The position numbers were made by a program, and so were the translations under genes. The notes under the pieces were generated by a model that ran no database searches, was not told the origin of the DNA, and saw only the letters and a list, made by a program, of their open reading frames with translations. From the NCBI GenBank assembly GCA_027922465.2, contig BQMF02000491.1, forward strand, positions 124,001 to 188,000: 64,000 bases of DNA. The letters run 5' to 3'. The DNA is from Turritopsis dohrnii. Taxonomy: Eukaryota > Cnidaria > Hydrozoa > Anthoathecata > Oceaniidae. Shown here one piece after another: positions 23,405-35,379 of this stretch. Position 1 is the first letter of the stretch. Each line of letters starts with the position of its first letter.

Positions 23405-25171
23405 TTAAATCATTGTTACAATTGCCTTTGCTCGATGGAATAATCCTACACCAAAGTCTCCAATTTCTTCTAGAGGGTTAATAGTACTTTTCAACTCATT
23501 CAACAAATCAGGATCAAGAATTTCTGGAATTGGTTCAACGTGTACTTGATGATCTTCATCATTTGGAGGTAACGGACCATTCCAATCTATTCCATATGTT
23601 TCATTGACCTGAAGAAAAAAGTTATAGCCATTCTTATCGTTCAAATAAAAGCAGAGTTTATGTTAATTCAATCAATCATTTTCGATTCATTTTCAATAGA
23701 CTGAACTCAATGTCACAGATTTGGAAATAAATGTGGATTAATTTACCAGATCTGGTTCCCTCTCATTTTGCCTATAAAGAACGTCTGACATATCATTTTG
23801 CATGAGTCCCCTGATATAAAGTTGCATAGGTGATTGATTGTGTTCAGATGAAAGTTTGTGTCGTACCCAACCTTCCTTCCAACGTGATTGTTAATTCTTG
23901 GTTGGTAAATAAAGTGCAGGCAAAATAAATCTACTTCACTTGATGGGTCCAATTCTTGTATCTCCTCCAGATAGTAGAATAGGTCGTAATACAGAGTAAC
24001 ACAGACTGAAACAGATCTCTCCATAGCCTTTCAATACGTTGGTTATGAACGATTTTCCCGCAGATCATGCTTTGTCTACCAGGCCCTCTTAATGGGTGCT
24101 GCAACATATACCAGGCTACATCTGCATTCTCACCACCACGGTCACTTCTCACTCTTGAAGGTAACCCATACTCTATTACTGCTTTCTTGAAGTATGTAAG
24201 GACTGTTTCTGCATAATTATTTGTTGAACAATGTACAAACACAGGAATTCTTGAGTTACCATCAATTCCTCCATGAATAACAAAGCGCCATCTATAAAAT
24301 AGAATCAAGACAAGTGCACTATACTGAAATAAGTAGACAAAACAAATTCCAGTGACTGGTGACTGAAGGCAATGTTAGTAAATGCATGTGGTAGATTCAC
24401 CAGAATACTATATGAAAGGTGCATCCAAGTGAATTGGCACGAAACACGTCGTTTATAAAACGTACTATATATAGCTTTCACCTGATTAGTTTGTGGTTAC
24501 CATCAATATGCCATAAAGACAATGGCCCAGCAACACTGTATGTACGCCGTGTAGTAGGTCCAGTCAGTACACGCTCGAGCACACCAAGTGGATCAACTCT
24601 TCTTAAACTTTCCATAGCTCTGCTCCCACTTTTATTCCCTTAATAAAAGCTGACCCATGAGAAGTCTGTAACCAATACCACAAAAATTTCTACAAATTTC
24701 AGAAACCTCTGTATCTAAAATTTCATCACTTATGATAGAACGTCTACCAGTTAGGCCATACTCGGATATTTTTCGTCTTGTTGTCCTTAATGAAATTCCA
24801 AGCATTGAAGATATGTCAACTGCTGTGAACCCATTGTCAAGTAGATAGCGCAACTGTTCTTCCTTGATATCAAATTTCGGTCTGCCTCTGCCATAAAGTA
24901 AGGAAGGACGATGAAACGAATTGTTATATGAATTATTTCCATAATCATCACCAGCAATGCTACCACCTCTTTCAAGCAATTGTAATACCTCCCAGACTTG
25001 TCTTTGGAAGTTTTCATCAAAATTAGAAGCAATTCGGTTCAGACTGCACGCAATATGATCCAGTGATACATACAGTGCATCGATTCTGTTCCCATCTAAC
25101 GCATTTCCATTTACTTCTCTTAGTATGTTAGTTAACATCGTGTTCAGATAGTTCACTTCTCGTGTTGCCAT
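23405..25171 (-). pseudogene. HTH plus integrase-core (rve-type) transposase
   Basis: From an ATG at 25171: an N-terminal helical region, GRGRPKFDIKEEQLRYLL and a helix-turn-helix (FTAVDISSMLGISLRTTRRK). After a frame change come GPLSLWHIDGNHKLIR (first catalytic D), a GT-AG intron (24292-24481), [28 protein letters not shown] (second D) and [14 protein letters not shown] (E). The C-terminal part continues in other frames (YDLFYYLEE, then YGIDWNGPLPPND). The D-D-E residues are present, but two or three frameshifts break the gene. The layout matches eukaryotic IS3-like (IS3EU-type) transposases; that family name is from memory. A SAM-bearing relative lies at 44.0-45.3 kb. Confidence 0.75.
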
Positions 25172-25806
25172 ATTTGTTATGGAGAAAAAAGTGACCTCTC
25201 TGCCAGCCCCGAAAATTAACGTCGCAATGCATCATTTTTGGCACTTAAAGGAGCTTCAAATAATTCGATACAATAATACTAATCCTTTGCGTGAGTTGCA
25301 TTAAATAACTTTTCGCGTGAAAATTCTTATGTTGAAAAAAATAACAACAACACAACCATGAAAAATATCTCAGTTGTGTGTACTATACTATATACTATAT
25401 AGTATATATAGTATATCTTCTCTTTCTAGGTCTTTTTGTTCTTTGTTTCACTCTATCGACTTTTCCCATGATGAAGAAGAAGCACACCATCAACAAGCAC
25501 CACACTAAAACTACTCAACCAAGCTTTTTTGGCTCACTTGTTCAGACCATTCACAAGTATAAAAACAGGACCAACTGCCCTATAACCTCTGGGCCACACA
25601 ACCAAGTATAAATCAAGATAATGGGACTGTTAGGGAAGACATAACATGTTGCTATGGGCGTTGCTAAGGAGAAAAATTGAGTACAATTTCAAGAAAACTA
25701 AAAATTTAGGTACTTTCTTTTCGATTTTGAACAAATGAAGTTTATTTTTGAAATCTAGATAGTTGAAAGTGTCTAAAAACTATTTTTTTGAAAAAATGAT
25801 TTTTTT

Positions 25807-25837
<31 letters not shown>

Positions 25838-25849
25838 GGGGTTCTCCCT
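25172..25849. other. Right subterminal region of the 8.2-kb element
   Basis: Contains a self-complementary AT tract (25380-25420, actatatagtatatatagta) and AT-rich DNA. It ends in T16 and G25 homopolymers at 25801-25841. No gene. Confidence 0.5.
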
Positions 25850-26003
25850 TTACAAACTAAATTTTTGGAAATCGTCAGCCAATCAAAACAGCGCATTTTA
25901 AGAGTTTTCCCTTATTAGCCAATGAAAATGATCAGCGACGGGGCTTCCCCATAAACTAATCGTAAAAAAACGTGGTATGCACAAAGCGAATTAGTAAATA
26001 AGA
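25850..26003 (-). mobile_element. Right part and 5' end of the family-B Helitron
   Basis: Continuation of 17540-17652 beyond the inserted element. It ends (minus-strand start) at TCTTATTTACTAATTCGC, with the family-B signature 'gtggtatgcacaaagcgaat'. Confidence 0.65.
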
Positions 26004-26381
26004 CTACCATCTCGCGTAAAAGTTTTTTACGGTTTCTATTTTGAAAACATTGTGATGAAAACAGGTGACCAAAAATTAAATCACCGAATCTTGAAAAGAG
26101 ACGGAGCCCATGTTGTTGAGCTCGAAAGACCGGCCCCAAAAAAATTTGACCCAAATTTCTCGTCACCCTATCGCCTGTATCGCGGACCCCAAAAAACGTC
26201 AGTTATCCCTATTGGTTACGGAGATAATTTTCCCTAAACGTCGCATTCGATTAGGGTCTCAATACAATGGTTTCACACTGACGTCGCACAAAATACAATA
26301 AAACAATCCCATCGCAACTCAATCTACCATTTTGCGAGACTTACAAACAAACAAACGGAGAATCGGCTATTAATATATAGA
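26004..26381 (-). mobile_element. Short Helitron, 378 bp, directly joined to its neighbour
   Basis: The minus-strand start TCTATATATTAATAGCC at 26381 is family-A type. Its 3' end (palindrome cgtaaaagttttttacg, 26015-26031, then GGTAG) is family-B type and abuts the preceding Helitron's TC start with no spacer. It is a chimera of the two terminal types. The internal text 'gttgttgagctcgaaagac' matches the 3' modules elsewhere. Confidence 0.65.
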
Positions 26382-26935
26382 CTAAATTTACTTTCCAGCC
26401 TACTTTCCTATTGTAAACATACACTTTCTCTTTGTTTTCTACTGCAATTCCACTACCACTTCTATACAGTGAAAGACATAAAAATGCTTTCTTCTTACTT
26501 ACTTACTTACTTCATAACTGTGGAGCCATTTTGAAATCAATAAAATAAGGAACAGCAATTTCGTTACAGTAACTGATCGTAGGCATGCATCTTTATACCA
26601 AATGGTAAAAAACGATCAAATAACTCTGTTTTTACACTCTTTTAACACTGTATTTACCAAATCCGTTTGACTCATGTACTTACATATATTACTTTATATC
26701 TTTTCCAAACAATTTCCCAACGAAAAGAAGTAAAACCATTTTCACCAATAACATCATCTTTTCTGCAGCCATTTTTAAACAACTTCAACTTCATCTACAC
26801 TACTTTACTGCTGCATTCCCATAACTATTTGATTACTATAAAAAGAAATATGTAAAATCAGCACGACTTTCTTCCACTCGTTCTTCGTTTGGTTTTCCTC
26901 TGAAAAAGGTTTTTGGACAGATGTTTATACATATA
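26382..26935. other. AT-rich spacer with CTTA microsatellite
   Basis: Includes (CTTA)n at about 26493-26513. Text at 26750-26830 resembles the interior of the Helitron at 36.6-38.7 kb ('ctgcagccatttttaaa'), so it may be a Helitron remnant. No gene. Confidence 0.4.
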
Positions 26936-27529
26936 CTAGTAACCCGTGTAAAAATTTTTTACAGGTTTTAATCGTTGTGAGCTGAACAGAGAGAGAGGCT
27001 TAGTATAATGAATGTAAGTACAATGGAATTGAAGATCACAATCACAATCGACATTCAATACGCATATAGTAAGTCCTAATTTGAACTACTAAATTGGCAA
27101 AGATCTAAACTTTTATGTGACAATTAAACTAAAAAAGATAACAGATTAACAACAGACTTATATTCTAAAATATTATATTTACAAACTGTAAACTATGGTA
27201 GAAAATAATGGCCCCTTAGATTATTTTGAGCCCCCGTGGTTTACGCTTATGACTTGTTAGATTTTCTTTGTTAGCGTAAACTACGGTGGGTCAAAATAAT
27301 CTAATGGGTCATTATGTCAATAATAAGAAAAGAAAGACATTTTTTACTTGTTCAAGTTCGATTTTCACTTTAGCGAGCAAAGACGACACTATTTCGGGTA
27401 CAGAAATCTCAAATAGATATAATAAATAAATAAATAGATGAATAAATAAATTAATAAATTAAAATAAAGTAATCCTAAATAACTCCGTATAATTAAACTA
27501 ATTCTACGCTGCAGGAAACATGATTATAC

Positions 27530-27890
27530 TTATCAATGCTTGATACATGTTGTTTTTTTTATAAGCATATCAAATTTTTTGATGAGAATCAGTTATGCTT
27601 AAGCTATCACAAAATGAAGGCTGGATTTATGTTTATGGTATGCTTATTACAATAAAATTCAGTATTCTTGGAAATGAAATAAAAAATAGTATAAACGTGC
27701 TGCATACTCTTATGACCCACTTAAAAGCCTATATTTCACTTATTTTGGTATTTTACGATAACATTTTAAGTGTATAGGCTACATTAGCTTAGGTATACTG
27801 ATAATAAGGCTGATAATATGCTTACTTTTTTTGACAAAACTGAGGCTGGGTATGCTTATAAACGTTATGCTTATAAAAAAAAACATGTAA
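27530..27890. repeat. MITE-like repeat inside Helitron 2
   Basis: The left edge 'acatgttgttttttttataa' and the right edge 'ttataaaaaaaaacatgta' are inverted. The interior repeats TGCTTA and GAGGCTG motifs. The same family is suspected at 9.5-9.8 and 22.8-23.2 kb. Confidence 0.55.
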
Positions 27891-27906
27891 TAAAATTTAT
27901 AACCTT

Positions 27907-29177
27907 CTACAGCGTAGAATTATGTAGTATTTTTATAATGTTTTTTAATAAATTTTTGTTTTTATATATTTTTTGTTTTTTTTCGTTTTTTTTATAAACG
28001 TAATAGGGCCTGTCGCGACCCCCATTCCGGGCCCAAACCCAAAACGCGGCCTGTGATCTTGAACCCGGATTATCTTCCCGGTACCGGGCAAAGTCGACAA
28101 AGTTCAGTTCTAAACAAAATCAATAAAAATTAGTAGTTTACCGCTAATATAATATATGATGTTAGATTTTACAAATAAAATCTTACCCTTCGGATTGTTT
28201 TCATCGACATCGAGATCTGAAAAAATATCATATGTATATGTACACTTGATTGATTAAAGAAGACAATTAAATGAACTAAGTGTGTTGAAAAATAAAATCT
28301 ATTCAAAAACTTGCTATTATTGCTACCACTACCACTAACACAACCACTACCACTCGGCTTTCCAACATCTAAAAACATATGGAAGATAACAGTTGAAGGA
28401 GTGTGAAAAAAGCATTATACATTCATTCGAAGTAAGAATATTTGCACTTACGATTTGATACATCAACATCCATTAAGTCTGAAAAGAAATACATTACTCA
28501 TTACTGCTTAAAGAATGGAACTGTTTTTATCCTATGTGTTGAAAAATATTGCATATAAATGAAAATTGATTGAATATAATGCAAACTCACTGCTGACAAC
28601 TTTGCTTTTTGTAACCACTAAAAACATATATGCATACGTATTTACATCCATAACATGAAAGAAGGAGTAATTTGAATAAAGACTACATACAGCCAAAATA
28701 CAGATGTATGCTTTTATATAAATTTTTTTTTTTATATGCTATTACTTAGAAAGCTTACCAGTAGCAGTTTTTAACCTTTCTCATTACTAAAAAATAAAAT
28801 ATTTATGAATCAAACTAATGAAGAAAAATTCACATGATTTCGTAGTATGGAGTACTCTCATTCAGCTTCCTTCAGGGTGTTCAAATGGGGACATAGAAAG
28901 GTAGTTATGGTTAAGTTGCATACCTGTTTTCTTCTTTTCGAATTCGTCTAATTCTAAAAATAAAGCAGTTAAAACCATAAAGTGTATATTCTCTAATGAA
29001 AAAGTGGTGAAAGTATAAGGTAAACCTTACTTGCATGACATTCTTTTTCAAATACTAAAATATAGGAGGAAGATATATTTATTAGAATGCAAATAACTTA
29101 AATGCAGTAGAAAATCCCTGTAAAAATGTACAACTTACTGATGTCTTTGTTGGCTGCAGCCATTATATTTTTTATTA
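27907..29177 (-). CDS. Microexon gene of Helitron 2 (about 127 aa)
   Basis: Exons in transcript order: 29139-29177 (ATG at 29163), 29031-29054, 28924-28953, 28759-28786 (optional), 28591-28617, 28452-28478, 28351-28368 (or longer), 28187-28216, 27907-28109 (TAG). Internal exons are 18-30 nt. All have a T-rich acceptor (TTTTTAG or TTTTCAG) and a GTAAG/GTATG/GTGAG donor, and introns are phase 1 throughout. The 28-nt exon alone breaks the frame; omitting it joins KKKT to VVTKSKVVS in frame. The product starts MAAANKDI, has an acidic middle (DLDVDENNPK) and a last exon reading NFVDFARYREDNPG, AAFWVWARNGGRDRPYYVYK. The last exon parallels the Helitron 1 gene (RxxxxRDxP...WxRxGG). Family unknown; nuclear or DNA-binding roles would be guesses. 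Confidence 0.6.
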
Positions 29178-29726
29178 CTAAAATGAAATAAAAATTTCAT
29201 AAAATTTACAACTCTTACAAAAATAATGTTAAAGATACTACATTACTAAACTGAAAATATATCTCTTTGAAAGAGATGCCCTGACTTTTGGTTCATGAAT
29301 TGCCTATGGAGATGTGTTGCTATTGACTAAAAGCTCATGATTTTCCATGCGCAATTCATGGTAACAGAGTACACGACGGGAACGTAAGTCAATGGGACTT
29401 GTACTCCACCTAAAGAAGAAATGAACATATCATGTGATATAAGTTGATTACATTTCTTCAGGATTAAATATAGCAGTTAACAGCTGGCACCTTAAGGAAC
29501 AGTCATCGTGTATCAGAAAAAACGGAGACGGTAGTTCTACTATAAACAGCATTAACGAACCACCTAGTGGATAGAATAGATATCACACTGGTAAAGATAC
29601 CCAAAGGAAAACTATACACAGTGTAATAATCATCCATCACATCCGTCACAATAATACACATGTTACTGAACTTAAAAAAGGGCACAGATTATGGCAAACT
29701 GCACAACAAACAAAACAATAAATAAT
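29178..29726. other. Spacer between helicase stop and microexon gene
   Basis: About 550 bp of AT-rich DNA; no coding frame beyond short chance ones. Any promoter of the microexon gene would be expected here, but no motif stands out. Confidence 0.4.
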
Positions 29727-32700
29727 TTACTGTAAAACTTGTGGGAAGACAACATTCTGTGTATACAACTTCCCATTGATGTAGCCTTGTTTACCTGTGG
29801 CAGCAACTTTGACTTTAACATTATCAAATGCCTTTGCCCTAGAAAAGGCCACATATAGCTGACCATGTGAAAAGCACGGTCGTTGTAGAAACAAACCAAT
29901 TTTTTCAAATGTTTGACCTTGACTCTTGTTAACAGTGAAAGAATAAGCCAAACGAATCGGCAGTTGTCTACGTTTCAAAGTGAAAGGCATACCTATGTCA
30001 GAGGGTGACAATTGTACCCTAGGTATGAAAATTGTTTCGCCAACAGCTGACCCTGTCAAAACGTCACCTTTAATAAAATTCTGCGATAGTTCCCGAACAA
30101 TCAAGCGTGTCCCGTTGCAAAGACCCTTCTTGATGTTCAAATTTCGTAAAAGCATAATTATTGCTCCAACTTTAAGTTTCAAACAATGTGGAGGCATACC
30201 AGATGGTGTGATGCTGTTTAAAAAATCAAGCGGATAATTTTGTCGCTCGTCCTCATCATCACAATCAACTTCATCAGCACTATAATAGCAAACTGGATCA
30301 CCAGGCAATCTTTCCAACACCTCATTATTAATTATTAATGACTGCTCATTTGTAGGTGTCAAAATAGCAGTTGAAGCATATTGATTAGGTTTCAGGCCGT
30401 CATACATGACTGAAATAAGCGATGTGTTTTCAGACACGACACAGCAATCTGGAATTTCAATGGCACCTTTAGCAGGATCATCTTGTTTAAATGGTAATTC
30501 CCCATTACCCAATTGCAACAGCCACTGACAAAATTGTTGCTCCTCAGGTCTAGCTCTCATGTTTTGAGTTAATGAGAATTTTGACACTGAAGCCCACAAT
30601 GCAGAACTGGTTAAACACACCTCAATAACATCAGTGGGTTTTGCTTTCTTTACAACAGGTAAGCATTGACGGAAATCTCCGCCCCATAACAGTACTTTAC
30701 CACCAAAGAGAGTATCGTTTTTGCAAACATCACGAAGTAATCGATCGATGGCATGAAAAATATGAGTGGAAACCATTGTCGCTTCATCGATGAGAAACAG
30801 GTCTACACTACGTAAGTATTCAGCATGTTTTGATGTTGGAGTTACATTACAAACACTGGTTTCTAAAACAGGAACAGGCAAACGAAATAATGAATGCAAT
30901 GTACACCCACCAGAAAGTAAAGTGGCTGCAATACCTGTATATGCAGCAGTAGCAACTTTCCAGCCTCTGGCCCTACATGCTGCTATAACATAGTTATAAG
31001 TAAATGTTTTACCTGTACCAGCTGGTCCATCAAGATAAAACAATGTTTCAGGTTGTGCCAAACCGTTACGGACATTGGATACAGCAGATAATATTGCATC
31101 TGCCACAGCCACCTGCTGCTCATTAAGCAGAGGCCTTACCTGATGTGTCTGGTCAATGTATACGTTTACATCAACCTCTTCCTCGTCAACATGTTCAATT
31201 AACTCAGGAAGGTTTAATTGCGTTAAGGACATACCAAATTGTTTGAGTATGTTATCGATATATCCCAAAACCTTTTGCTCAGCTTGAGCAACAGACAATG
31301 TGCGCACATAGTTCTCGCACAATTGATCCTTGAATGTATTCCACAGTTCCAGCGGATTCAATGGCTCACAATGTGTCAAGATTGTGACGAACAATTGCCT
31401 CAATTGTTGAGGCATTTGGAATGTAGATGCCTCTTCCAATGTATTGTGCCATTCATCATCATCTTGAAGAAGACCTCTTGCAATACATGCCTCACGGAAC
31501 GTATCAAAAACCACCCCATTGAACGTGCGCAAATACTCGAATGATGTAGCACCAGGGATGTGAAGCAATAAAACACGAAGGAAAAATCTTTCTCCTTCTG
31601 TTGGTCTTGCATTGTATAGTCGAGCAATTATTGGCTTATATGTTTTATCTCTTGCTTTCCACTTTTTTTCCTTATCATGAAATACATAATGATATGGAAT
31701 GTCGGGAAACAGATATTGTCGGGCATCAGGATCTTCAACATTCAATTTAAACCATGCTGTGAGGTGAGTGTCTCTCATAGATGCCCTGTCTGCAGCTGCA
31801 TACTCTTCACCAGGTTGAAAATAAACTCGTTGAAGATCTGGCAAATGCACTGCCAATCTTTTGATACAGTGTGATTTCTCATGCATGGAGAACTCAAAGA
31901 TTCTCCACAGAGCTTCAGGTGCACTAACATATCGAGCGTCTAAAAAAGTTTTAATTTCATCATATTGCAATTGTTCGTTAATTTCGACATGCGCTCGATC
32001 ATGTCCTTTATATACGTATTTGAATAAATATTTAACACTTTTTATAGAAGTACAGGCCTCCAAATTTATATGCGCATTATATTTCTTTGATAACCAGGGA
32101 CAGTATGAAACTACCCATCGATTATCTAAATCTACATTTTTAACCCTCACAGTTCGACCATTATTTCGTCTGCGATACAAAGGATAGCCATTAACATTCA
32201 TTTGTGTTGAATCACAGAATGATTTGGGAAAATCTTTGGTACAGTTGCCATCATCTCCCATACAAACAGAAGTCTCATTGTAAATCCCACATGGACCATG
32301 TATCATACACGATTTGATGATGTTGTGTAGTTCTGGCTCCTCATCTGGATCAGGGATTTCAGCATATATCAAGCTGTCAACATCATCAGCATTTTGTAAC
32401 TTATCCTCTTGTGCTAAATGAATAAGAATATGTGCATGAGGTAAAGAACGCTTTTGAAATTCAATCACATAAAGGTGAGAAATCGTTTCTCCCAATACAC
32501 CATTTTTTATGACATCATTTAAAAGTGCTTTCAATTTCAAATTAAAAACACGTGCAACCAAGTCAGGTCGATAATGTGCAGGCTCATTATCTAAATTTTC
32601 GGTAATTTCCTTCCAATTTGGATTGCATGTAAAAGTGCAGAACAAATCAGGTTTTCCCATTTTAGTCACCATAGCCATTGCATCTTGGTAATTTTGTTGC

Positions 32701-34260
32701 ATAGCTCTTGGACTGCCCTGAAAAGACGATGGTAATATCACAGGTCTGCCTGCATTTAAACCTCTATTTCCTGCAACATTGGCAAGATGATCAATCAACC
32801 CTTGATATTGCTCAACACGTAACACTTTTTGGTTTCTCCGAATATAGTTGAGACGATCAGATTCCACCTTACAGTAACAGTCAACCGCGAATTGTTGAAA
32901 TAATCTTTTACCTTTTAAGATGGGATTAAAATTGCTTCTGTATGAAAACTTATAAGTATAATATTGTAATGCAGTTGTGCGACACCGACTACCTGTAGCA
33001 TATTCAGCTACATGAGGAATATCTGTAGTCCATCCAGACTCTCCCCTTGGAAAAAAGACTGGATAAACCATTGGATCCAAATGAGGTGAATCTGTTGGTA
33101 AACATCGCAGTGGTCTGTCTCGAGGTTAAACAACAATATCCCGAAAGGCAGGTGGTGCACCATCTTCACCAACAAAAACAGCTGCTACTTCATCATGGTG
33201 GGGTAGATTGTAACGCCGCCGATCGCCACCACTCCTCAGGTGCATTCTAACCTAAATTTTAAAATGAAAGATTTTGAAAATAATTGATTTTAAAAAAACC
33301 TACAAAGATAATTGATTAATAACTCAAAATTTTACCAAAGATGGTTGGCGATTTTGCTCTTGGGCAAGCCGTAATTCCTCAGCTTCTACCTCACTCATGT
33401 ATTTGTATGCAGCAGCGTAAGGACTTTCTCTTATAATGATGTCTTGCAAATTTTGCATTACCTCAGGCGAACAACCTTGATTTTCAGGTCTCGCCATTCT
33501 TTCATTGAATGCATCCATCCCATCATAAATGTACAACTGACCATATGATGGAGGAACACCTTCCGACGGATGCAGATTCCCTGTACGGTGACATACCTGG
33601 CCATTTATACGAAAGACAGGTGGTCCTCTACCTGGTGGTACAGCCATTTTTGCACCCATCGACGCAAAAGCGACAGAACTGTTAAACTTTCGAATATTTT
33701 CTTGAAAGTTCTTTGCTTGATTTGTATTACCTACTAAAAGGTCTTTAAGATCATTAGGGTAATTAATGTCATTAAGATGTATCTTACCATTATGACAACA
33801 TTTGAAATTACTTTCATCGGCAAACATTTTAGCACTACAACGTTGACAAACCTTGTCCATTGGGCCTAAGTAATGTTGCTCAGGCAATTGATCAGGTTGA
33901 CGTGCAGCATAATGCAAACTTAATGTAGCGCGTCTAGCCCGCATACGTTGCATATTTCTATTCCGCCTAGCTAATCTTTCGTCAGCGTTTTCATTTTGAC
34001 GGTTCTGAACGCGTCTTTCAGCATCGCGATTCCTACGGCGCCCATTCTCAGAAATACCTTGAGAATTATGGAGATCATCCGTGTTATCATGCGTTTCGCG
34101 ACGTCGCGCAATAGCGACATCTTCGTGTGCAAACCTGCGTTGGATTACTGATCGAATTTGTTGTTGATCAGGTGGTTGCAAAACAAATTGTCCATTCCTG
34201 AAAGTTGCTGGAATGGCAGGGGCAATAGCATTGCCTCTTCCTATATTATACATGACAGAC
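29727..34260 (-). CDS. Helitron Rep-helicase, full-length with one nonsense codon
   Basis: The N-terminal exon probably starts near 34250 (MYNIGRGNAIAPAIP); a further in-frame ATG exists upstream at 34421. It carries an RR-rich region, CQRCSAKMF...CCHNGK (zinc-like) and YAAAYKYMSEVEAEE. A GT-AG, phase-0 intron lies at 33252-33335. The second exon has DEVAAVFVGEDGAPPAFRDI, then a TAA (33126-33128), then 1117 open residues. These include MVYPVFFPRGESGW, FCTFTCNPNW, RSLPHAHILIHL (HUH) and YLFKYVYKGHD (paired tyrosine region), then a helicase with GPAGTGKTFTYN, LFLIDEATMV, WGGDFRQCLPV and VNKSQGQTFEKIG...LYVAFSRAKAFDNV. Rep nicks and rejoins the element ends, and the helicase unwinds during rolling-circle transposition. 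The TAA replaces one residue in an otherwise undamaged gene. Confidence 0.9.
33252..33335 (-). other. 84-bp intron in the Rep N-terminus
   Basis: The donor follows CCATCTTTG (GTAAAATTTTG) and the acceptor is ATTTAG before GTTAGAATG. Removing it joins NRQPSL to VRMHLRSGGDRRRYN in frame. Confidence 0.75.
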
Positions 34261-34494
34261 AGTAGTAATAATAAGGAAACTTTAGAATAAATATAACTAC
34301 CAAATTGTTGATTAACTCCCAACCCTGAATAAAATAAAAGTTTGACTTTTATGAAAATTAAAAACGCAATTAAAATATAGGTTTCATGAAAGAAAAAGAT
34401 AACTGTAACACATTGTAACAATCACCTGAGAAAACTCTGAACTGTTCTTAAAATATCGTCACACTCTTTTTAACTTTCTGCTTTTTAATTCATA

Positions 34495-35352
34495 CTAGCC
34501 GCCAAGGCGGCGTCGCTCGCCGCCGATGTTCACCTGCTCTGTATCACTGTATCAATAAACGTCAAATTTCCTTATAAACGGCTCGTACAACTTGTGTTCA
34601 ACCAGAAGCATATTCGAAGTCACAACCTCTGATAAAACCAATCTTTTATCAGTGTAACAATACACTCAAAATGTAGAGAGAGAAAACTTTTTATTAGCTT
34701 TTGTTTTAAAAAAGTTACGCACTCTAACATGGGTGCTATCAAACGTAAGGGGGAAATAGTTTCTCTTCTTAAAAACATCACGACGGAGGAGAGAAAAAAG
34801 GCACGTGCTAAATGAATAAATAGAATAAAAAACGTTCGATCAGAACGCTTAACAATTAAAAGAAGAAATTAATTTGTTAAAAGAAAAGCAAAAAAAAAAA
34901 AAAAAAAAAAAATTTGTTTTGATATAATACTCTTTTTTTACCTATCGGTTTTTAAACATTTTGATTGCTCAAAAAAAAAGTTCACCCGTCTCAGACAGTC
35001 AGGCAAGAGATAGTGGCAAACCGCACATGCTGCCACGTTCTGCCACTGCTGCTTTTTGTCCAAAATGTTTAATCAGTTAGTTTCTTTGTATTTAGTTGAT
35101 GTACTGTTTTCAAAGCCAAGTCAACGTGGAATATAAAACTAACAATAATGATAAAAACAAAACATTATTCCTATTAGTTCATCACCCAAAAAAAGTCACG
35201 TTCGATTGGGGTTGCAATGTATTTGTTTCGAACTCACGTCGCGCACAAAAAAAGAAATAATTTCGCTCACAACTCAATCTACCATTTTGCGTGACTTACA
35301 AACAAACAAACAAACAGACAGACAGACGGAGAATCGGCTATTAATATATAGA
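34495..35352 (-). mobile_element. Non-autonomous Helitron (family A) nested in Helitron 2
   Basis: 858 bp, from TCTATATATTAATAGCC at 35352 to GCCGCCTTGGCGGCTAG at 34495, with T following. It lies upstream of the Rep start and contains an A20 run (about 34890-34911). Near-identical to the array units. Confidence 0.88.
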
Positions 35353-35379
35353 TATCAACTCTGAATAAAGAATCATAAA

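Larger units (their letters stand above)
17653..25849. mobile_element. 8.2-kb TIR element with poly-C ends, carrying HECT and integrase genes
   Basis: The left end reads AGGGAGAACC continuing into a run of C (to 17680). The right end is the inverse, a 25-nt G run then ggttctccct at 25840-25849. TTA flanks both sides (17650-17652, 25850-25852). The uninterrupted relative at about 35750-35790 shows the empty site (gttattaatgaacta). Inside are a Mutator-like transposase fragment, a HECT gene (+) and an integrase-core gene (-), the latter two convergent. Whether both genes belong to one element or one is a later arrival is not settled; no internal TIRs were seen. The superfamily is unassigned. 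Confidence 0.65.

Noticed and set aside
29980..32187. Plus-strand frames of 65-108 codons
   Set aside because: Antisense shadows of the intact Rep-helicase on the minus strand.
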